A program made the translations under genes and the position numbers. 64,000 nucleotides of DNA from JAEUQQ01 sp963697285. Its GTDB lineage: Bacteria > Acidobacteriota > Vicinamibacteria > Vicinamibacterales > JAFNAJ01. Each line of letters starts with the position of its first letter. Position 1 is the first letter of the stretch. The notes beneath the pieces were generated by a model. The model was not told the origin of the DNA. It saw only the letters and a list, made by a program, of their open reading frames with translations, and did no database searches. The stretch lies in NCBI GenBank assembly GCA_963697285.1, contig CAVONI010000001.1, forward strand, positions 248,001 to 312,000, read 5' to 3'. This document shows, one piece after another, positions 56,091-64,000 of this stretch.

Positions 56091-58103
56091 CTATCGCCGA
56101 ACGGTCACCCTCACGTATCCGCCTCGCTCGAGGGCCACGTTGCCGCCCACGGTCGGCCATTCCACGTGCTTCGGCTGGAGCAGGTTCTGTCCCACGACCG
56201 CGAGTTCGACCTTCGGCGACAGTTGCCAGGCCACCCGGAGATCGGCCGTGGCATAGCTCGGAACGGGACCATCCCGCAGGTCCGACACGTAGCGGGCAAG
56301 TGCGTCAATCGACAACCGGCCCGGCAGGTCGAGCGACGACTGGACCTGCACCTGGTGGCGCGGGCTCGCTCGCTCGTTGTGGCGCTCCTGCGACCCGTCG
56401 TGACTCCCGGGCTGCCGCGACAGCTGGATCCGGACGTAGGAGTAGTTGGCCGTCCAGCGCCACCACGCGGCGGGCCGAACGTCGAGCGACACCTCGGAGC
56501 CGTAGCTGTCTCCGCGCAGTCCATTGGCGAACGTCACGGGGACGACCAGCTTGGCGGGTGTGGGCACCGCTTCTGCGAACGGGATGCCGATCTCGGTGCT
56601 GAGCACGTCGTCGAGCTTGTTGAAGAATCCTGCGAACGACAGGAACGTCCGCGACATCGGCTGCACGCGGTAGCCGACCTCGTAGGCGAGCAGTGTCTCG
56701 GCCCTGAACCCCGGGTTTGGCACGAGCCGGACGAAGTACGGGATGGCAGGGTTCAGCAGGCTCGTGGTCGTGTAGTCGGTCTCGACGCGTGACGGCGTGC
56801 GCACGGCTCGCGCCACCGACGCCCAGAACGTGTGCACGACGTTCGAGTCCCACAGCAGGCGCACACTCGGTTGCACCTCGAGCCCGCTGTAGTCGTTGTG
56901 CTCGAACTTCGCGCCGAGCGTGAGTCGCAGGCGGTCGGCGACCAGCCCGACGTCGTCCTGCGCGAATCCGCTGTACAACGCGTCAGTTCGCCGGTCAGGC
57001 GTGAATGCTGTTGGCGCGATGGCATCGATGCGATCGGATGTGACGCGATAGCCGAGGCCCCATGCCACATGGTGCCGGCGCCACCTCGGGAGCATGTGCT
57101 GGAAGTCGACGTCGAATGTGTTGCGGTCTTCGCTGACCGGCCGCTCGTCGCGGCTCGTTCGCGCGTAGAACGCCTGCACCTGGAAGCGGGACACGTCGCG
57201 GAACCGGCCCGTCCAGCGCGTCAGCACGTTGCCGCCCGCGAGCGGCGCGTCGCGCACGATGACCTGTGCGTACGGGGGCGTGTAGGTCGTCACGGTCGGG
57301 CGTGTCCCGAGGCGTCCGACATAGAGGTCGCCCTGCACCGTGAGGCCCCGGCTCGCGTCCGGTGCCCAATCGGCCCTGAAGCCGCCCTGCGCCATGCGCA
57401 GGCCGTCGTAGTTGACGCCATCGAGGTGAAACGCCGGAGACCTGTCGAACGCCCTGGCGTACACGCGGTAGTTCCATGCGTTCCCGGCAGGGGCGCCGTA
57501 GCGCGCCTCGGCGAACGCGCGATCGTTCGACCCGCCTCCGGCCGACGCGAAGACGCCCGTGGTGTCCCTGGCCGACTTCGTGATGATGTTGATGATGCCG
57601 TTCACCGCATTGGCGCCCCACAGGGTGCCGCCCGGACCGGGAATCACTTCGATCCGGTCCACGTCCTCGAGCAGCGTGTCCTGCGTCTCCCAGTACGTGC
57701 CGGCAAACAGCGGCGAGTACACGGCGCGCCCGTCGATGAGCACCAGCATCGATCGCGCGAGGCGATCGGCGAAGCCTCGCATGCCGATCGCCCAGGTGCC
57801 GGCGTTGATCCTGGCTATCTGCATGCCCGGGGCGAGGCGCAGCGCCTCTGGAATCGACAACGCGCCGGATCGGCGGATGTCGTCATGAGTGATCACGTGT
57901 ACCGCCGCGGCCACCCGCGTGGTGGGCTCGGGGATGCGCGACACGGTGGTCACGTCGATCTTCAGCAGGTCTCCGAGGCTCATGCGCTTCAGGTCCTCGG
58001 TCGTCGTCTGCGCGCCGGCGGTCGTGGCCGCGAGTATCGAGAGCCCTCCGATGGCACGTGCGATCCGCCCGCCGTACTGCACCCTCACACGACCACACAT
58101 CAT
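56091..58103 (-). CDS. TonB-dependent receptor of the YfiR/kinase operon
   Basis: 670 aa from ATG 58103 (a second ATG follows directly). Signal peptide (IGGLSILAATTAGA), then a short leader LKRMSLGDLLKIDVTTVSRI, typical of receptors linked to two-component genes. Plug: AAVHVITHDDIRRSGALSIP, VLIDGRAVYSPLFAGTYWET, GGTLWGANAVNGIINIITKS. Barrel ends VRVTVRR. It starts 5 bases after the kinase stop. It may carry a ligand and also report it to the kinase. Ligand unknown. Confidence 0.92.
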   Translation of the reverse strand: MMCGRVRVQYGGRIARAIGGLSILAATTAGAQTTTEDLKRMSLGDLLKIDVTTVSRIPEPTTRVAAAVHVITHDDIRRSGALSIPEALRLAPGMQIARINAGTWAIGMRGFADRLARSMLVLIDGRAVYSPLFAGTYWETQDTLLEDVDRIEVIPGPGGTLWGANAVNGIINIITKSARDTTGVFASAGGGSNDRAFAEARYGAPAGNAWNYRVYARAFDRSPAFHLDGVNYDGLRMAQGGFRADWAPDASRGLTVQGDLYVGRLGTRPTVTTYTPPYAQVIVRDAPLAGGNVLTRWTGRFRDVSRFQVQAFYARTSRDERPVSEDRNTFDVDFQHMLPRWRRHHVAWGLGYRVTSDRIDAIAPTAFTPDRRTDALYSGFAQDDVGLVADRLRLTLGAKFEHNDYSGLEVQPSVRLLWDSNVVHTFWASVARAVRTPSRVETDYTTTSLLNPAIPYFVRLVPNPGFRAETLLAYEVGYRVQPMSRTFLSFAGFFNKLDDVLSTEIGIPFAEAVPTPAKLVVPVTFANGLRGDSYGSEVSLDVRPAAWWRWTANYSYVRIQLSRQPGSHDGSQERHNERASPRHQVQVQSSLDLPGRLSIDALARYVSDLRDGPVPSYATADLRVAWQLSPKVELAVVGQNLLQPKHVEWPTVGGNVALERGGYVRVTVRR

Positions 58104-58108
58104 CGACC

Positions 58109-60007
58109 TCACACCTGTTCGAACGCGCTGCGGACGGCCAGCGCCAACTCGTCGAAATCGCAGGGCTTCGCGACGTGCCGATGGAAGCCCGCGTCGCGTG
58201 CCCTGGCGGAGTAATCGGACGACGCGTGCGCGGTGAGCGCAATGGCGGCCGTGTGCCGCCCCGCCGAGCGATCGCGCTCCTGGATCCCGCGCAACACGGC
58301 GAACCCGTCCATCTGCGGCATGGCCAGATCGCAGATGAGCACGTCGGCGGGCTCGCGTTCCCACTCGCGCATCGCCGCTTCACCCGTCGTGGCGACCCGC
58401 ACGTCGGCGCCCCTGTGTGCGAGCGACGACGCGAGGACCTCGAGGGCGTCCGCGTTGTCATCGACCGCTAGCACGCGGATTCCGGCCAACGTCACCGTCC
58501 CGGCGTCCTCGGCGGCTTCGGCCGGCACGACATCCAGCGCACGGAGCCCGTCGAGGTGCGGCAGGCGCACGGTGAACGAGGCGCCGAGGTTCGGGCCAGG
58601 GCTGGAGGCGGTGACGACACCGCCGTGCAGTTCGGTCAGTTCCTTCACGATCGACAGCCCGAGCCCCAGCCCTGAGTACTCACGGGTGCTCGAGCCGTCG
58701 GCTTGCCGGAACCTGTCGAACACGTGCGGCAGGAAGGACGCCGGGATCCCGATGCCGGTGTCGGTCACGGTCAGCTCATAGCTGCCACTGGCGTGTGTCA
58801 ACGCGACAGACACCATGCCGCCCTGCGGCGTGAACTTGATGGCGTTCGAGAGGAGGTTCCCGACGATCTGCTGCAACCGGTCGCGATCGCCGTTCACGAA
58901 ACACACGTCGTCGGGCGCCCGCAGGGCCAGCGCGATCCGCTTCGCCCTGGCGGGTGCGCGCGCGGCCTCGACGGCGCTCTCGGCCACCTCCCTGAGGTCG
59001 ACGACGTCGAACCGGATGTTCAACTTGCCGGTGGCGATCCGCGACACGTCCATCAGGTCTTCGATGACCCGTGCCTGCGCACGCGCATTTCGCGCGATGC
59101 TCTCGATGGCCTTCGCGGTCGTCGCTGCCTGCGGGTTCGTCGTCGCCAGCACCTGCACCCAGCCGGTGATGGCGTTGAGTGGTGTTCGCAGTTCGTGCGA
59201 GACAGCCGCGAGGAACTCGTCCTTCAGGCGGTTCGCCTCGCGTTCGCGCGCCAGCAACTGCTCGCGATCGGCCCGTTGGCGCCTTAGCATCTGGTTGCTC
59301 TCGACGAGCCGCGCGTTGCCGTCGTGAAGGCGGCGGAGCATGTCGGTGAACGCCCGCACGAGATCGCCGACCTCGTCGTCGCTCGCGGTGATGTCGGGAA
59401 GCGCGACCTCCCGCGCATCGGGCTGGATGCTGCGCGCCACCGACGCGAGTTGCGTGATCGGCCGCGTCACCGTGCGGTGCAGGCGGTTCGCGAGCGCCAG
59501 CGTCACCGAGCCGACCAGGACGACCATCCCGAGGCCGGTGATGCCCGCGATGGCCATCCTGGTGCCGAGTTCCTGCAGGTCGCGTTCGACGTACACCGTG
59601 GCGAGCACGCGGTCGTTCCGCCTCACGGGCGCGCTGCCGGCGACCACGCGCCAGGTGACCTCGCGCGGCATCGCCGGCGGGCACGCAAACTGCGGCGAGC
59701 GTTCGAAGCCGGCAAACAGCGAACCGTCGGGCAGGTAGAGGCACGCGCGCTGGACCGTCGGGCGCCTCCGAACCGTGGCGAGCGTGGTGCGGGCGGCGCC
59801 AGGATCGTTGAACGCCACCGCCGCCGCGGAGTTCTCGGCGAGCACCTCGGCCAGCGACCCGGTGTCGCCAGTCGCCGTCGCCCGGTAGCGCACCAGGTCC
59901 ACGACGGCCAGGCTCAGCGTCGCCAGCACCAGTGCAACCGTCGTGACCAGGAGCGACACGACGAACAGCTTCCGGTGGATCGCCAACCTGGCGAACCATC
60001 GTCTCAT
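58109..60007 (-). CDS. Hybrid sensor histidine kinase / response regulator with CHASE8-like sensor
   Basis: 632 aa from ATG 60007. TM1 ~15-38, periplasmic CHASE8-like domain (LAEVLAENSAAAVAFNDPGA, ACLYLPDGSLFAGFER), TM2 ~148-170, HAMP, HisKA with phospho-His in FLAAVSHELRTPLNAITG, HATPase (NLLSNAIKFTPQGG, DTGIGIP, GLGLGLSIVKEL), and a REC domain with the acceptor Asp in VLICDLAMPQMDG. ATGA overlap with the YfiR stop shows translational coupling. Typical for operons where YfiR, kinase and TonB receptor form one sensory unit. Confidence 0.93.
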   Translation of the reverse strand: MRRWFARLAIHRKLFVVSLLVTTVALVLATLSLAVVDLVRYRATATGDTGSLAEVLAENSAAAVAFNDPGAARTTLATVRRRPTVQRACLYLPDGSLFAGFERSPQFACPPAMPREVTWRVVAGSAPVRRNDRVLATVYVERDLQELGTRMAIAGITGLGMVVLVGSVTLALANRLHRTVTRPITQLASVARSIQPDAREVALPDITASDDEVGDLVRAFTDMLRRLHDGNARLVESNQMLRRQRADREQLLAREREANRLKDEFLAAVSHELRTPLNAITGWVQVLATTNPQAATTAKAIESIARNARAQARVIEDLMDVSRIATGKLNIRFDVVDLREVAESAVEAARAPARAKRIALALRAPDDVCFVNGDRDRLQQIVGNLLSNAIKFTPQGGMVSVALTHASGSYELTVTDTGIGIPASFLPHVFDRFRQADGSSTREYSGLGLGLSIVKELTELHGGVVTASSPGPNLGASFTVRLPHLDGLRALDVVPAEAAEDAGTVTLAGIRVLAVDDNADALEVLASSLAHRGADVRVATTGEAAMREWEREPADVLICDLAMPQMDGFAVLRGIQERDRSAGRHTAAIALTAHASSDYSARARDAGFHRHVAKPCDFDELALAVRSAFEQV

Positions 60008-60588
60008 TCCGGCCCTCCCCTGGTGGAGAAGGCGAGCTGCAGCAACTGCGAGCTGAGGCGGAGTCCAGCGCGGTTCGCAGCGCCGAGGTCGATATCGAAG
60101 CGGATACGGCCGTCGACCAGCCTCAGGTTGACGATTCCGCCCTCGTCGAGAAAGGTCGGGTAGTCGCCGACCGTCAAGACGGGTAATGTCGCTACCTTGG
60201 CGAGGAACGCCCTGCGCTCGTTGAACCCCACGTGCGTGACGAACAGCACGTGACACGTCGTGACGGCCTCGGGCCCGTCAACCGTCCGGACCACGAGCGG
60301 CTTTCCGTGCACGCGCTCTCCAACGAGCAGTTCGTCAAGCGACTGCCCGAACGGGTTGGGTCGCGCCACGCACACTTCGACCGCTGTGCGGTTGGCAAGC
60401 GCGGAGTCGGGCCATGAGGCGAAGGAGGGAAACTTCGAGACGAAAGCGGCCTTGAGACGATACTCGGGAAACGGCGTGAATGCAGACGGGGCTCCGCGCC
60501 CGGCGGACGCCACAAGTATCAGGCACACGACAACGGCATGCCCGCGCATGCGCGGGCCGGAGGAACGGCGCACGGGTGCAGGACTCAC
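60004..60588 (-). CDS. YfiR-family periplasmic protein
   Basis: 194 aa from GTG 60588, or 181 aa from ATG 60549. Signal peptide (VVVCLILVASAGRGAPSA). YfiR/DUF4154 pattern: RLKAAFVSKFPSFASWPDSA, VCVARPNPFGQSLDELL, CHVLFVTHVGFNERRAF, VLTVGDYPTFLDEGGIVNLR, IDLGAANRAGLRLSSQLLQL. In Pseudomonas YfiR restrains a diguanylate cyclase; here it is tied to a kinase and a TonB receptor. First gene of the operon. Confidence 0.9.
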   Translation of the reverse strand: MSPAPVRRSSGPRMRGHAVVVCLILVASAGRGAPSAFTPFPEYRLKAAFVSKFPSFASWPDSALANRTAVEVCVARPNPFGQSLDELLVGERVHGKPLVVRTVDGPEAVTTCHVLFVTHVGFNERRAFLAKVATLPVLTVGDYPTFLDEGGIVNLRLVDGRIRFDIDLGAANRAGLRLSSQLLQLAFSTRGGPE

Positions 60589-60719
60589 AGAACAGAGGCC
60601 ACCTTACCTGCACGCCGACTGATTGCGAAGAGAAACCACTTGATGAGGTGCCACAGCACAGCCGTACGGTCCGCACCCACATCGTGGCGTGCGGACCTCA
60701 TCGTTTCCTCGCGGCGAAA

Positions 60720-61037
60720 TCACTGACCTTCTGGAATGATTTGCAGTGTCGATTTCACGTCTTTCACTCCATCGGCGCGGCGCGCAATCGCGATGGCCTG
60801 CTGGCTCTCGGCAGCCGATTTGACCCGCCCCGAGAGCGTGACCACACCCTTGAACGTGTCGACGTCGATCCGGAGGCCGCCGACGGTCGGATCGTCGAGC
60901 AACCTGGCCTTGACCGTCGTCGTGATCGTGGCGTCGTCGATGGTCTCACCCACGGTCTTGCCGCAGCCGACGGTGATCACCGCCGCGAGCATCAAGGCGA
61001 CTGCGTGGACCAGGAGGGAGGAACCCAAGCGATGCAT
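60720..61037 (-). CDS. BON-domain lipoprotein
   Basis: 105 aa from ATG 61037. Signal peptide with a lipobox-like ITVGC at ~21-25 (lipoprotein). BON domain: TIDDATITTTVKARLLDDPT, VDTFKGVVTLSGRVKSAAES, VKDVKSTLQIIPEG. Binds phospholipid or stabilises the envelope. A related BON protein lies at 32899-33312. Confidence 0.88.
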   Translation of the reverse strand: MHRLGSSLLVHAVALMLAAVITVGCGKTVGETIDDATITTTVKARLLDDPTVGGLRIDVDTFKGVVTLSGRVKSAAESQQAIAIARRADGVKDVKSTLQIIPEGQ

Positions 61038-61068
61038 GGCACTGTCTCCTTCTCGGGGGAAATGGGCT

Positions 61069-61281
61069 TCAGTACGATCCAATGGGATCGCTGGCCGGGA
61101 ACGTATCGTCGAGCGCGTCGTCGAGTGCCTCGTCCATATGCACGGCCTGGGTACGACTACTCAACGAGGACTGCAGCGCACGGAGCGCCCGGTAGGCGGC
61201 GTAGGCTCCCGCGGCCATGGTGACGACGCGCATGAGGCGGTTCGTTGCCGCCGCGTTGGCAGACGTTGACGCTGTGTTCAT
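61069..61281 (-). CDS. Small protein with FPASDP tail
   Basis: 70 aa from ATG 61281 (ATG 61290 also possible). Hydrophobic-amphipathic middle (LMRVVTMAAGAYAAYRALRA) and the C-terminal pattern EALDDALDDTFPASDPIGS, which recurs in small uncharacterised bacterial proteins. Likely membrane-associated; function unknown. Lies 31 bases upstream of the BON lipoprotein. Confidence 0.65.
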   Translation of the reverse strand: MNTASTSANAAATNRLMRVVTMAAGAYAAYRALRALQSSLSSRTQAVHMDEALDDALDDTFPASDPIGSY

Positions 61282-61617
61282 CCTGATCACCTCGACGAAG
61301 ACGCGAATGAAGTATGTGAACGGGCGACGCGTGTGGGCGCGGGTCGTCCGAGTGAACTCAGCCTGGGTGAAAAAGACTGACGTTAGTCAGTTCGTTTCTT
61401 CACGACAAAGCATGTCGTGTGCCATCGGAGCGGGATATGTGGACTGAGAGCATGCGGCGCAAGGCACTGACAGATGCACCGGCGAGTCGGACGAACGTCA
61501 GCGCCCTCGGTCACCTGCGCGTCGGACCATGTCGCTTGTTCAGTCACGACGTCGCCGGATCGAACTCGACCGTGACGCGCCACGCCGCGCATGTCAACGC
61601 GCGGGGCCACCCGCGCC
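61282..61617. other. Intergenic region with a minus-strand terminator
   Basis: About 335 bases between the kinase end and the small-protein start. It holds the hairpin at 61370-61391. No gene recognised; the promoter of the small-protein/BON gene pair should lie here. Confidence 0.5.
61370..61391 (-). terminator. Rho-independent-type terminator after the hybrid kinase
   Basis: Read on the minus strand: ACTGAC-TAAC-GTCAGT followed by CTTTTTC. A 6-base stem with a T5 run, about 230 bases past the kinase stop. This is the only hairpin in the window with a clear T-tract. Confidence 0.6.
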
Positions 61618-64000
61618 TCAGCTGTCGAGCAGGCGCTTGAGGGCGTCGAGTTCCAGGGGCTTGACCAGGTGGTGGTCGAGCCCGGCTTCAGCTGACCGCC
61701 GACGATCGGCATCCTGCCCCCACCCGGTGAGCGCGATGAGCTTGCACCGCGCCGTCTTCGGGTCGTTGCGGAGGGCGCGCGCGACGTCGTAGCCACTCAT
61801 GCCTGGCAGCCCGATGTCGAGGAGGGCGACCGACGGCTCGAAGGCCGACGCCAGTTCGAGGGCCGAACGCCCGTCTTCGGCCACGCGGACGTCGTGCCCT
61901 TCGAGGCGCAGCAGCATCGAGAGGCTCTCTGCGGCATCGGGGTTGTCGTCGACCACCAGCACGCGGTGAGGGCGGAAGGACGGCTGAACGGCCGGCCCGC
62001 CGGCGATCGGGTGTTCCGCAGTGCGGCGGCGTGTCGATGCGAGTGGCAGTCGCACGACGAACGTGCTGCCCATCCCCGGCCCTGCGCTCGAGGCCTGCAC
62101 CCGCCCTCCGTGCAACTCGACGATCGACCGCACCAGCGTGAGGCCGATTCCCAGGCCACCGCGCGCCCGTTCGCGCGAGTGGTCACCCTGCGTGAACATG
62201 TCGAACAGCCGAGGCAGCATCTCCGGATCGATGCCGATGCCTTCGTCGCGAACGCGGACGGTCGCTTCGCGCGCGGTCGTGTCGAGCGAGATCTCGATCG
62301 TGCCGCCCCGCTCCGAGTACTTGGCCGCGTTGTCGATCAGGTTCGCAAACACCTGCGACAGGCGGGCATGGTCGGCGAACGCAACGACCGGTTCGAGCGG
62401 CAGCGACAGGTGCAGGTGGTGCCCCGACGCGTCGATCGACGGGCGGCACGACTCGACGGCGTCACGGATGACCGCGCCGACGTCGAGGCGATCCTGGCGC
62501 AATTCGAGCTTGCCCTTCGTGATCCGCGAGATGTCGAGCAGGTCGTCGATCAGGCGCACCATCTGGCGCAACTGCCGTTCGAGCACCGACGCGGCGTCCT
62601 TCAGCGTGGCCGCCTCGGGCGCACGCTTGATGATCTCGATCACGTTCCGCATGGGGGCCAGGGGATTGCGGAGCTCATGCGCCAGCGTCGCCAGGAACTC
62701 GTCTTTTCGGCGATCGCCCTCGCGGAGTTCCTCGTAGAGCGACGCACCCTCGAGTGCGCTGGCCGCGAGACGCGCCAACTGCGCGACGATCGGCTCGTCG
62801 TGTTCGGTGAAGGTCGATTCGTCGCGGCTCGTCATGTGGATCGCCCCGAGGTGCTGGCCGTCGCGCCCGACGAGAGGGACGCCCATCCACGCCCCGGGAA
62901 CCCCATGTCCCGCACCGGCGAAGAACGTCCGCCACGCTGGAATCGCCTCGAGTTGCGCGCGGGTCAGCCGCATCACCCGCTCGAGCGGCTCCGAGGGTGC
63001 AGACCGCCACGATGACCGCCCCCCGCGCGAGGGCGACTGGCCGGGATCCGGTTGCGGCGCCTGTGCCTCGTTCACGAGCCCGTCTGCACCCGCAACGGCG
63101 TACGCGACGACACGCTCTGCGTCGAGAATCCCGCGGGCGCCTGCCGTGACCAGTCCCAGGACCGACCGCACGTCTTGCGCCGCGTTGACGAGGTTCGCCA
63201 CGTCGGCCAGGCGCTGCAACTGGTCTGATTGCCGCTCCGTGCGTATCTGCGATTCGACGCGTTCGCTGATTTCCTCGTGCGCGACTACCGCCTTCACCTG
63301 CTCGAGCCCGTCCAGCGATGTGACCTGGATCTGGAACCAGCGGAGCTTGCCAGGAACGCGGCATGTGTATTCGGCGCTGAAGTCCGGACGATGTCCCTCG
63401 AGGACGGAGCGGATGCCGTCCGCAATCTGCCCGGCCCTGTCCTCGTCGCATCCCGCCGCCAGGTGGTCTGCGACCCCCGCATGGCCCGTGCCCCGGAAGC
63501 CGTTCTCGTCGGCGAAGCGTCGCCAGGCCGCATTGACTGCGACGATGTGTCCGTCGCGATCGAGCATGGCGACGTGCGTGGGAAGCGCGTCGAGGATGGA
63601 TCGGAGGAACCCTCGCGATCGCTCCAGGTCGATCTCGAGGTGGCGACGCTCGCCCACGTCGCGAAACGCGACCACCGCGCCCGCGATGCGGTCGTCACTC
63701 GCCCGGAGCGGCCTGGCCCGGTGCTCCACCGGCACATGGTCGTCGGTGCGCGACAGCAGCACCGTCCGCGCGTTGAGACCCACGTCGTGTCCGTCGCGGA
63801 TGGCCCGCAAAGCGGGATTCTCGGCTGGCACGTGACCGTCGGCACCACGAAGCGAAAGCACGTGCGCGATCGGTTCTCCGACGGCGTCCGACGGCGTCCA
63901 GCCGGTGGCCCGAACCGCGGCCTCGTTGATCAACGTCACGCGGCCATCCGTGTCCGTGGCGATCACCCCGTCTGAGACGAGGTCGAGTGTCGAGCGATGA
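61618..64000 (-). CDS. PAS/GAF hybrid histidine kinase, 5' end outside the window
   Basis: At least 794 aa; the frame stays open to position 64000, so the start lies beyond the edge. Order: PAS (DGRVTLINEAAVRATGWTPS), second PAS (LDALPTHVAMLDRDGHIVAV), GAF (VANLVNAAQDVRSVLGLVTA, HDEPIVAQLARLAASALE), HisKA (FLATLAHELRNPLAPMRNVI), HATPase (NLIDNAAKYSERGG, DEGIGID, GGLGIGLTLVRSIVEL) and REC (VLVVDDNPDAAESLSMLLRL, VALLDIGLPGMSG). No membrane segment in the visible part, so a cytosolic sensor. Target unknown. Confidence 0.93.
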   Translation of the reverse strand, partial: HRSTLDLVSDGVIATDTDGRVTLINEAAVRATGWTPSDAVGEPIAHVLSLRGADGHVPAENPALRAIRDGHDVGLNARTVLLSRTDDHVPVEHRARPLRASDDRIAGAVVAFRDVGERRHLEIDLERSRGFLRSILDALPTHVAMLDRDGHIVAVNAAWRRFADENGFRGTGHAGVADHLAAGCDEDRAGQIADGIRSVLEGHRPDFSAEYTCRVPGKLRWFQIQVTSLDGLEQVKAVVAHEEISERVESQIRTERQSDQLQRLADVANLVNAAQDVRSVLGLVTAGARGILDAERVVAYAVAGADGLVNEAQAPQPDPGQSPSRGGRSSWRSAPSEPLERVMRLTRAQLEAIPAWRTFFAGAGHGVPGAWMGVPLVGRDGQHLGAIHMTSRDESTFTEHDEPIVAQLARLAASALEGASLYEELREGDRRKDEFLATLAHELRNPLAPMRNVIEIIKRAPEAATLKDAASVLERQLRQMVRLIDDLLDISRITKGKLELRQDRLDVGAVIRDAVESCRPSIDASGHHLHLSLPLEPVVAFADHARLSQVFANLIDNAAKYSERGGTIEISLDTTAREATVRVRDEGIGIDPEMLPRLFDMFTQGDHSRERARGGLGIGLTLVRSIVELHGGRVQASSAGPGMGSTFVVRLPLASTRRRTAEHPIAGGPAVQPSFRPHRVLVVDDNPDAAESLSMLLRLEGHDVRVAEDGRSALELASAFEPSVALLDIGLPGMSGYDVARALRNDPKTARCKLIALTGWGQDADRRRSAEAGLDHHLVKPLELDALKRLLDS

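Overview
The window reads as chromosomal DNA of a high-GC Gram-negative bacterium, most likely an Acidobacteriota of the Vicinamibacteria/Luteitalea type. The reasons are two TonB-dependent receptors (one of the large carboxypeptidase-regulatory-plug kind that is abundant in that group), many signal-peptide proteins of unknown function, a multiheme cytochrome fused to HEAT and TPR repeats, and several PPK2 and NTP/NDP-carrier genes. This placement is inference; there is no rRNA or marker gene here. I found no tRNA, rRNA, CRISPR array, insertion sequence or phage gene.

Layout. 0.1-2.6 kb: a cytosolic PRC/MgtE-N/CBS protein overlapping an NRAMP-related metal transporter. 2.7-6.2 kb: FAD oxidoreductase, RNase H, aminotransferase. 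6.5-7.9 kb: MoaD/ThiS-like protein plus a BNR-propeller protein, both frameshifted. 8.4-11.5 kb: TonB receptor. 11.6-16.2 kb: a three-gene operon TIR-TM-TPR / DUF4062 / SEL1-TPR, a strong candidate for an undescribed signalling or defence cassette. 16.4-22.9 kb: alcohol dehydrogenase, orphan solute-binding protein, DUF3011 protein, two damaged or partial genes, Kef-type antiporter, TauE-type exporter. 23-27.6 kb: AAA/DUF4143 protein behind an almost consensus promoter, multiheme cytochrome-HEAT-TPR protein, AbiEii-like pair. 27.7-32.1 kb: operon ppk2 / SDF-symporter fused to a binding protein / NTP-NDP carrier. 32.2-39.2 kb: small envelope proteins, a beta-barrel protein, a heavily frameshifted unknown gene and a frameshifted sigma54 activator. 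39.3-46 kb: STAS protein, second SDF-binding-protein fusion, MscS channel, PF13557-like protein, second PPK2. 46.3-56 kb: envelope proteins, PAP2 phosphatase, alginate-export-type porin, SulP transporter, second NTP/NDP carrier. 56-60.6 kb: operon YfiR / CHASE8 hybrid kinase / TonB receptor. 60.7-64 kb: BON lipoprotein, a small protein, and a PAS/GAF hybrid kinase running off the right edge.

Themes. Three gene families occur twice (PPK2, SDF-binding-protein fusion, NTP/NDP carrier), and one copy of each sits in a single tight operon. This suggests a polyphosphate/nucleotide/solute module. Many single-base frameshifts, mostly beside short G/C runs, break otherwise well-conserved genes at 6.5-7.9, 24.8, 36.1-39.1, 40.4 and 42.4 kb. 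The restored frames stay free of stops, so base-level sequence error is at least as likely as real gene decay. Several convergent gene pairs are separated by perfect GC-rich hairpins without a T-tract.
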